Assembly: GCA_964386915.1 (NCBI GenBank)
Contig: CAYLUQ010000001.1
Location: 124,001-188,000 of the forward strand
DNA from: JADHMP01 sp964386915
Lineage (GTDB): Bacteria; Bacteroidota; Bacteroidia; Flavobacteriales; Flavobacteriaceae
Direction of reading: 5' to 3'
Length of the DNA stretch: 64,000 bases
A program made the position numbers and the translations under genes. Every line of letters starts with the position of its first letter. Positions within the stretch are counted from its first letter, which is position 1. The notes beneath the pieces were generated by a model. That model had not been told where the DNA came from and did no database searches. It saw only the letters and a list, made by a program, of their open reading frames with translations. Below are positions 59,007-64,000 of the stretch, piece by piece.

Positions 59007-59428
59007 AGGTCTTCTATACTAGGAGGTGTTTGGCGCACTTTTTCAGCCATCATTTTTTTGAAAAAGCCTTTCTCTGCTTGTCCCCCCACTTGGACTCGAA
59101 CAAAATAATGATCTTTAAATAGAGTGATTTCCTGCGCTTTTTCTTTATAAATTTTAAGTTTAAAATAAGGGATCACCAAGCCATAGGTTTCTAATAAGCT
59201 TCTAAAGCGTAAAATGATTCCTTGGGGTCTTAATTCGATACTACAAGTATTAAGATTTTGATCTAATATCAATAGGTTGTGAATTTCTATAGATGTTTTG
59301 GTCATCAATAGTTTGGAAGATCCAATTCCTTTGAGTTGCAAGCGTTGTTTTAGTGAAAAGGGTTTTCCAACCGCTGCGTTAATCTTTTCGGTAATTGTCC
59401 GATCGTTATAAGAAACATTCAATAACAT
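59003..59428 (-). CDS. Conserved-looking protein of unknown function (141 aa)
   Basis: Soluble, mixed alpha/beta protein without signal or membrane segment; strand-like alternation (IELRPQGIILRFRSLLETYGLVIPYFKLKIY; ITLFKDHYFVRVQVGG) suggests a small PH- or lipocalin-like beta fold, but that is a guess. The C-terminal stop overlaps gltA; the start lies 70 bases from divergent argS. I do not recognise a family. Confidence 0.72.
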   Translation of the reverse strand: MLLNVSYNDRTITEKINAAVGKPFSLKQRLQLKGIGSSKLLMTKTSIEIHNLLILDQNLNTCSIELRPQGIILRFRSLLETYGLVIPYFKLKIYKEKAQEITLFKDHYFVRVQVGGQAEKGFFKKMMAEKVRQTPPSIEDL

Positions 59429-59498
59429 TGAAGTAAAGATAAGCCTTGCTTAAATGGCATCATAATCAAAGCATAATAATTATCTTAGCGCAAATTCT

Positions 59499-61280
59499 AT
59501 GATGCGTATTTATAAATCAATTGAGCTGGCAATTGCTGCTTTTTTTCAAGACGAATTTAAGCTCACACTAAGCGAAATTACTTTTCAGCAAACCAAAAAG
59601 GAATTTGAGGGTGATCTAACTTTGGTTTTATTTCCCTATTTGCGTGATACTAAAATGGCTCCCGAGGCATTGGGAAACCGTTTAGGAGACTATCTTGCGC
59701 AAAAAACAACAGAAGTCAATTCTTTTAATGTGGTGAAAGGCTTTCTTAACCTTTCCCTTTCCGATTCTTTCTATTTAGCTCAATTTGAAACACTTTATAA
59801 TCTGGAAGATTATGGCATTCAAAAGCCAAAGGACGATTCTCCTACTGTATTAATTGAATATTCTTCTCCCAACACCAACAAGCCCCTTCACCTAGGTCAC
59901 ATTCGTAACAATTTATTGGGCCATGCCGTGGCCAATATACTAGCAGCCAATGGCAAGCACGTTATACGAGCTCAAATCATTAACGATCGCGGCATTCATA
60001 TTTGCAAGTCTATGGTTGCTTGGCAGCGTTATGGAGCAGGTATTACCCCTGAAAGTAGTGGGATGAAAGGAGATCAATTGGTGGGGCACTATTATGTAAA
60101 GTTTGATCAAGTCTATAAAGATGAAATTAAAGCCTTAATGGCCGAGGGAAAATCTGAGGAAGAAGCCAAGCAACAAGCTCCTATCTTGATGGAAGCCCAA
60201 AATATGTTGCGATTGTGGGAAGCGGGAGATGCTGCCACACGATCTCTATGGCAACAAATGAACCAATGGGTTTATGAGGGTTTTGAGGTGACTTATCAAA
60301 ATTTAGGGGTCTTTTTTGATCGCCTATATTATGAAAGCGAAACCTATTTACTCGGTAAAGATATTATTGAACAAGGAATTGCAAAAGGTCTTTTTTTTCA
60401 AAAAGAAGACGGTTCTGTTTGGGTTGATTTAACCGCAGAAGGTTTAGATAAAAAGCTTTTGCTACGGGCTGATGGTACAGCGGTTTATATTACGCAAGAC
60501 TTGGGCACCGCCCATCAACGAATAGCTGATTTTCCAAAGCTCACCGGAATGGTCTATACGGTTGGCAATGAACAAGACTATCATTTTAAGGTGTTGTTTT
60601 CGGTCTTTAAAAAATTGGGCTATGCTTGGGCAGACTCACTCTTTCATTTGAGCTACGGTATGGTAGACCTGCCTAGTGGCAAAATGAAAAGTAGAGAAGG
60701 CACTGTTGTTGATGCCGATGATTTAATTGATCAGATGCGCAACACTGCCCAACAAATTTCTGAAGAAGTTGGCAAATTGGAAGGACTCAACACAACTGAA
60801 AAGGAAGCGCTCTATCATACGGTGGGCTTAGGTGCTTTGAAATATTATATTTTAAAAGTAGACCCTAAAAAACGCATTCTCTTTGACCCAAAAGAGTCGG
60901 TTGATTTTAATGGCAATACGGGACCCTTTATTCAATATACCCATGCGCGTATTAAAACCTTATTAAATAAGGCTTCTTTTACACCACACTTAGTGTCTAA
61001 AGAAATTTCAATGGAGGCTCGAGAAAAGGCCATCATCAAGCAGCTTTTTCTTTTCCCCGAAGTTGTGCATCAAGCCGGTCTTAGTTATAGTCCTGCTTTG
61101 GTGGCAAATTATATTTATGAGTTGGTTAAAACGTTTAACGCTTTTTATCAAAACATTCCCATATTGTCTGTTGAAGATCAAGATGAAAAACAATTTCGAT
61201 TGCTCCTGAGTGCAAAAGTGGCCGAAGTAATTGCAAATGCCTGTGGGCTTTTAGGCATGGAAGTGCCAGATAGGATGTAA
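59499..61280 (+). CDS. argS: Arginyl-tRNA synthetase
   Basis: Class I synthetase of 593 residues. N-terminal additional domain, HIGH-type motif in SSPNTNKPLHLGHIRNN, an anticodon-binding DALR-like C-terminal domain, and LPSGKMKSREGT in the KMSKS region. Two adjacent ATGs (59499, 59502). A bidirectional terminator follows eight bases after the stop. Confidence 0.96.
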   Translation: MMRIYKSIELAIAAFFQDEFKLTLSEITFQQTKKEFEGDLTLVLFPYLRDTKMAPEALGNRLGDYLAQKTTEVNSFNVVKGFLNLSLSDSFYLAQFETLYNLEDYGIQKPKDDSPTVLIEYSSPNTNKPLHLGHIRNNLLGHAVANILAANGKHVIRAQIINDRGIHICKSMVAWQRYGAGITPESSGMKGDQLVGHYYVKFDQVYKDEIKALMAEGKSEEEAKQQAPILMEAQNMLRLWEAGDAATRSLWQQMNQWVYEGFEVTYQNLGVFFDRLYYESETYLLGKDIIEQGIAKGLFFQKEDGSVWVDLTAEGLDKKLLLRADGTAVYITQDLGTAHQRIADFPKLTGMVYTVGNEQDYHFKVLFSVFKKLGYAWADSLFHLSYGMVDLPSGKMKSREGTVVDADDLIDQMRNTAQQISEEVGKLEGLNTTEKEALYHTVGLGALKYYILKVDPKKRILFDPKESVDFNGNTGPFIQYTHARIKTLLNKASFTPHLVSKEISMEAREKAIIKQLFLFPEVVHQAGLSYSPALVANYIYELVKTFNAFYQNIPILSVEDQDEKQFRLLLSAKVAEVIANACGLLGMEVPDRM

Positions 61281-61309
61281 AAAAAAACCGCTCAAATGAG
61301 CGGCTTTTT
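61281..61309. terminator. Bidirectional terminator between argS and proteorhodopsin
   Basis: CCGCTCA (61288-61294) pairs with TGAGCGG (61297-61303), flanked by seven A on the left and five T on the right, so it works for argS (+) and, with a longer T run, for the convergent proteorhodopsin gene (-). Confidence 0.9.
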
Positions 61310-61345
61310 CTTCTTTTTCATAAGAATTTTTCCCCATACAAGGAA

Positions 61346-62071
61346 TTATTTGGATTGTACAGCAAGGTTATAAACCACTAAACCAAATCCAATTTTGTTG
61401 ATGGCATCACCAATGTTATAGATAACATCCATTTCAAGACCACCAAAAATTCCACTGTACCAACCTTCAGTTCCGGCCATGTAACCAACAGGATAGATAG
61501 CCCATCCTACTAATACGAACCAGAAAAGGGTGTTGTGTGCTTTTTGAACAGCTCCACCGGCAGCTTCAGCCAATTTAGCAGCTCCACCAAATTTAATTTC
61601 ATAGACTATTGCAAAATATGCAATTCCAGAAAGAAGACCCCAAATAGCAGGACCAGAACCAGTGGTGTAAACTACTTCACCAAAATACCCAGTAACTAAC
61701 ATCACTACAGAATAGAAAATCATTTTCCATAATAATGATTTAGTTGCTCCGGCAGCTTTAAGAATTAAATAAAATTCAACACACATTAAAGGAACTGTTA
61801 GGATCCAGTCTACATAACGGAAAAAAGTGGGTGATTCCATGTTAGTGGCCCAATAATCACGCATGTAGTAATAGTGTACAGCTGCGATGAAAGTAATTAA
61901 TCCAGACACCAAAATAGATGTTCTCCATTTGTTGTCAAAAGAGTTCATTGAAAGGAAGAAAAACGCTGATGCTGCCATCATTGCCATGGTCCCTACAAAG
62001 AACGTAAAACCTACATAATCGCCTGTGTCCATCTTAGGAGCAACAGTCAATAAGCTTAAAAAGTTTTGCAT
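61346..62071 (-). CDS. Proteorhodopsin, green-tuned light-driven proton pump
   Basis: Seven-helix retinal protein of 241 residues in the inner membrane. Helix C reads RYVDWILTVPLMCVEFYLIL: proton acceptor D88, T92 and donor E99 give the DTE triad of outward proton pumps. Residue 96, the spectral-tuning site, is Met (green-type; Gln would be blue). H66 lies 22 residues before D88, as the His-Asp pair of proteorhodopsin does. The Schiff-base lysine is K226 (GDAINKIGFG). Not NDQ, so not a sodium pump. Divergent from blh, which makes its retinal. Confidence 0.97.
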   Translation of the reverse strand: MQNFLSLLTVAPKMDTGDYVGFTFFVGTMAMMAASAFFFLSMNSFDNKWRTSILVSGLITFIAAVHYYYMRDYWATNMESPTFFRYVDWILTVPLMCVEFYLILKAAGATKSLLWKMIFYSVVMLVTGYFGEVVYTTGSGPAIWGLLSGIAYFAIVYEIKFGGAAKLAEAAGGAVQKAHNTLFWFVLVGWAIYPVGYMAGTEGWYSGIFGGLEMDVIYNIGDAINKIGFGLVVYNLAVQSK

Positions 62072-62101
62072 AATAAATCTAATTATTTGTTTTTGTTTAG
62101 G

Positions 62102-62109
62102 TAAATTTA
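62102..62109 (-). promoter_or_regulatory. Possible -7 element of the proteorhodopsin gene
   Basis: TAAATTTA on the minus strand, one mismatch to TAnnTTTG, 30 bases before the ATG. No TTTG at the right -33 distance, so tentative. Confidence 0.3.
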
Positions 62110-62194
62110 GAAAAAATTAAACTTATTTACTATAAATTGATAAAAAAAATCAAACAAAATAGCTAACTATCATATTATCAGCATTTAAATTTTA

Positions 62195-62202
62195 TAGGTT
62201 TG
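62195..62202 (+). promoter_or_regulatory. Putative -7 element of blh
   Basis: TAGGTTTG, an exact TAnnTTTG match, 20 bases before the ATG at 62223. Its position supports a start at 62220/62223 rather than further upstream. Confidence 0.45.
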
Positions 62203-62222
62203 GCATATTAAGCACAATATTG

Positions 62223-63050
62223 ATGCTTTTGTTTAGCTTTTTTTTGCCTGCTACGGCCCAAAACGCTGTAGGGATGCTGGCTATATTAGGCATTGGCATT
62301 TTACACGGCGCCAATGATCTTAAAATAATTCAACATCAAAGGAAATCAGTTTCTTCTAAGTCAGTATCCTATTTTATTCTCTATTTGGGAACGGTTTTGA
62401 TAGGGGCAATCTTATTCTATTGGCTTCCACAAGCTGCTTTACCTATGTTTATTTTAGTGAGTGCCTTTCATTTTGGGGAGCAGCACTGGGAAATACGCCT
62501 TCAACAGTTACGCCTGCGCTATTTTTTTTATTTGTGCTATGGTGGATTTGTTTTTAGCTTGTTGTTTTATTTGCAGGCCACACCCACCTCAAACATTATT
62601 GAGCAAATTGTGGGGATACCTATTGCAGCCCAAGTTTGGAATTGGACAAGCCTTATTTTGGGTTTACTCCTATTAATATACTTCCTACTTTTTAGACCAA
62701 TTCGTCTTTTTTTGTTAGGGGAACTTTTCCTATTTGGACTATTAGCCCTTCTCTTTTGGAACGGAACCTTAGTGTTGGCTTTTGCTACCTATTTTGTTTT
62801 TTGGCATAGTTTGCCTTCGCTACAATCACAAATGCAATTTCTTTATGGGAGTCACAATGCCAAAGCCTGGTGGAACTACTTTAAAGCTGGATTTTTGTAT
62901 TGGATTTTAGCCCTCTGTTTTTTAGGGATTGCCTTTGCATGGATTGATTTTACAGCGCCCTACTTTTTATCCTTATTTTTTATTTTTCTCGCTGCCATAA
63001 CGTTTCCACACGCTTTGGTGATGGAACTTATGTTCCGTAAGAGCCCATAA
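62223..63050 (+). CDS. blh: Brp/Blh-family beta-carotene 15,15'-dioxygenase
   Basis: Integral membrane iron enzyme that cleaves beta-carotene into two retinal molecules for the rhodopsin next door. About 275 residues with several membrane helices. Conserved His-containing motifs: GILHGANDLK (H29), SAFHFGEQHW (H84), FWHSLPSL (H196) and FPHALVMEL (H264), numbered from a TTG at 62220; these supply the probable iron ligands. The start is uncertain: TTG 62220 or ATG 62223, with the frame open back to a stop at 62160. Transcribed away from the proteorhodopsin gene across a ~150-base gap. Confidence 0.9.
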   Translation: MLLFSFFLPATAQNAVGMLAILGIGILHGANDLKIIQHQRKSVSSKSVSYFILYLGTVLIGAILFYWLPQAALPMFILVSAFHFGEQHWEIRLQQLRLRYFFYLCYGGFVFSLLFYLQATPTSNIIEQIVGIPIAAQVWNWTSLILGLLLLIYFLLFRPIRLFLLGELFLFGLLALLFWNGTLVLAFATYFVFWHSLPSLQSQMQFLYGSHNAKAWWNYFKAGFLYWILALCFLGIAFAWIDFTAPYFLSLFFIFLAAITFPHALVMELMFRKSP

Positions 63051-63066
63051 TTTAGTAGCCTTTGCC

Positions 63067-63074
63067 TATTTTTG
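63067..63074 (+). promoter_or_regulatory. Putative -7 element of ffh
   Basis: TATTTTTG, exact TAnnTTTG match, 27 bases before the ffh ATG; -33 box not evident. Confidence 0.45.
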
Positions 63075-63101
63075 TTTCACTAAAAGCAATTCACAAAAAA
63101 C

Positions 63102-64000
63102 ATGTTTGAAAGTTTAAGCCAGAAGTTAGATAAAGCCTTTCAAGTTCTAAAGGGCCATGGAAAGATTACTGAAATTAACGTGGCCGAAACCCTCAAAGAA
63201 GTGCGAAGAGCACTTTTAGATGCCGATGTAAACTATAAAATCGCTAAAGAATTTACCGTTCGTGTAAAAGAAAAAGCTTTAGGGCAAAAGGTACTCACCA
63301 GTCTACAACCGGGTCAATTGCTCATCAAAATTGTAAAGGATGAATTGACCGAACTTATGGGTTCTGAAACGGTGCAAGTCAATCTTTCAGAAAAACCCTC
63401 TGTCATTTTAATGTCAGGCTTGCAAGGGTCTGGAAAAACAACTTTTAGTGGAAAACTGGCACTCTTTTTAAAAAACAAAAAGGCTAAAAAACCCCTATTA
63501 GTAGCCTGTGATGTCTATCGTCCTGCGGCCATTGATCAGTTAGGTGTGGTGGCAGAACAAGTTGGTGTGGCTCTCTATGAAGACCGCGCTGAAAAAGATC
63601 CGGTAGCCATTGCTAAAGCTGCTTTGGTGCAGGCCAAAAAAGACCACCACGATGTGGTGATAATTGACACCGCTGGTCGCTTGGCCATAGACACGGTTTT
63701 GATGGATGAAATTGCCGCCATTCATAAAGCTGTGCAACCGTCAGAAACCCTATTTGTGGTGGATGCCATGACAGGACAAGATGCTGTGAACACAGCAAAA
63801 GCTTTTAATGATATTTTGAATTTTGATGGAGTAGTGCTCACCAAACTCGATGGAGATGCACGAGGAGGAGCAGCCTTGTCTATTAAATCGGTGGTTGACA
63901 AGCCCATTAAATTTATTGGAACCGGCGAAAAAATGGAAGCCCTAGATGTTTTTTATCCCGACCGGATGGCCGACCGTATTCTAGGAATGGGAGACGTGGT
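63102..64000 (+). CDS. ffh: Signal recognition particle GTPase Ffh (5' part)
   Basis: Targets nascent membrane proteins to the translocon. The first ~299 codons are present and open to the window edge. N domain (MFESLSQKLDKAFQVLKGHG, EVRRALLDADVNYKIAKEF), then the G domain: GLQGSGKTTFSGKLA, DVYRPAAIDQL, IIDTAGRLAID, VVDAMTGQDAVN, LTKLDGDARGGAALS, GTGEKMEALDVFYPDRMADRILGMGD. The methionine-rich M domain lies beyond the end. Confidence 0.96.
   Translation, partial: MFESLSQKLDKAFQVLKGHGKITEINVAETLKEVRRALLDADVNYKIAKEFTVRVKEKALGQKVLTSLQPGQLLIKIVKDELTELMGSETVQVNLSEKPSVILMSGLQGSGKTTFSGKLALFLKNKKAKKPLLVACDVYRPAAIDQLGVVAEQVGVALYEDRAEKDPVAIAKAALVQAKKDHHDVVIIDTAGRLAIDTVLMDEIAAIHKAVQPSETLFVVDAMTGQDAVNTAKAFNDILNFDGVVLTKLDGDARGGAALSIKSVVDKPIKFIGTGEKMEALDVFYPDRMADRILGMGDV

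Noticed and set aside
62220..63050. Sodium-pumping or blue-type rhodopsin partner for blh
   Set aside because: The adjacent rhodopsin has D88/T92/E99 and Met96, which are proton-pump and green-type residues.

Overview
The window is a chromosomal segment of a marine flavobacterium (Bacteroidota, probably Flavobacteriaceae). The evidence is: promoters of the Bacteroidota type (TAnnTTTG at -7, with one full TTTG-N19-TAnnTTTG ahead of rpsL); a SusC/SusD pair; the type IX secretion protein PorT next to ubiE; a lipoprotein BamA/TamA-like protein (TamL type); a 287-residue sigma-70 factor; an FtsZ ending in NSFLHDNVD; and a proteorhodopsin with its retinal-forming dioxygenase. The DNA is AT-rich and very compact. 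Few start codons have a convincing Shine-Dalgarno sequence.

Layout. Bases 1-13140 are a dcw (division and cell wall) cluster: 3' end of ftsI, murE, mraY, murD, ftsW, murG, murC, ftsQ, ftsA, ftsZ, then yqeY. Most start and stop codons overlap. Bases 13150-15000 are a looser, AT-rich patch: a small unknown gene, an XRE-type regulator broken by one nonsense codon with a palindromic operator-like site upstream, a tRNA-Arg, a 59-residue single-helix membrane protein and a methyltransferase-like gene. Bases 15132-33208 hold mixed housekeeping genes: an OmpA protein with thrombospondin type 3 repeats, rpe, sigA, pnp, rpsO, accD, fbaA, tamL, an rRNA methyltransferase, porT-ubiE, trkA-trkH, rarA, rlmB and a secreted unknown. 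A susC-susD pair follows (33268-37832). Bases 38171-55202 are one long co-directional ribosomal block (str, S10, spc and alpha operons: rpsL to rplQ with fusA, secY, infA and rpoA). It starts at a consensus promoter and ends at a strong terminator. Then come carA, eno, gltA, a small unknown, argS, the divergent proteorhodopsin and blh genes, and the 5' part of ffh.

How the genes work together. The first block makes lipid II from UDP-MurNAc (MurE carries the meso-diaminopimelate signature DNPR) and builds the septum. The ribosomal block makes about half of the ribosomal proteins plus the translocon and RNA polymerase alpha. The photosystem is minimal: a green-tuned proton-pumping rhodopsin and the enzyme that cleaves beta-carotene to retinal, with no carotenoid genes in the window.

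I found no intact mobile element, CRISPR array, toxin-antitoxin pair or defence system. The least expected items are the broken regulator with its operator beside tRNA-Arg, a foldable leader in front of rpsD, AccD, S14, S4 and L36 all lacking zinc-ligand cysteine sets, a terminator facing away from any known gene between susC and rpsL, and three convergent gene pairs that share four bases as both stop codons.
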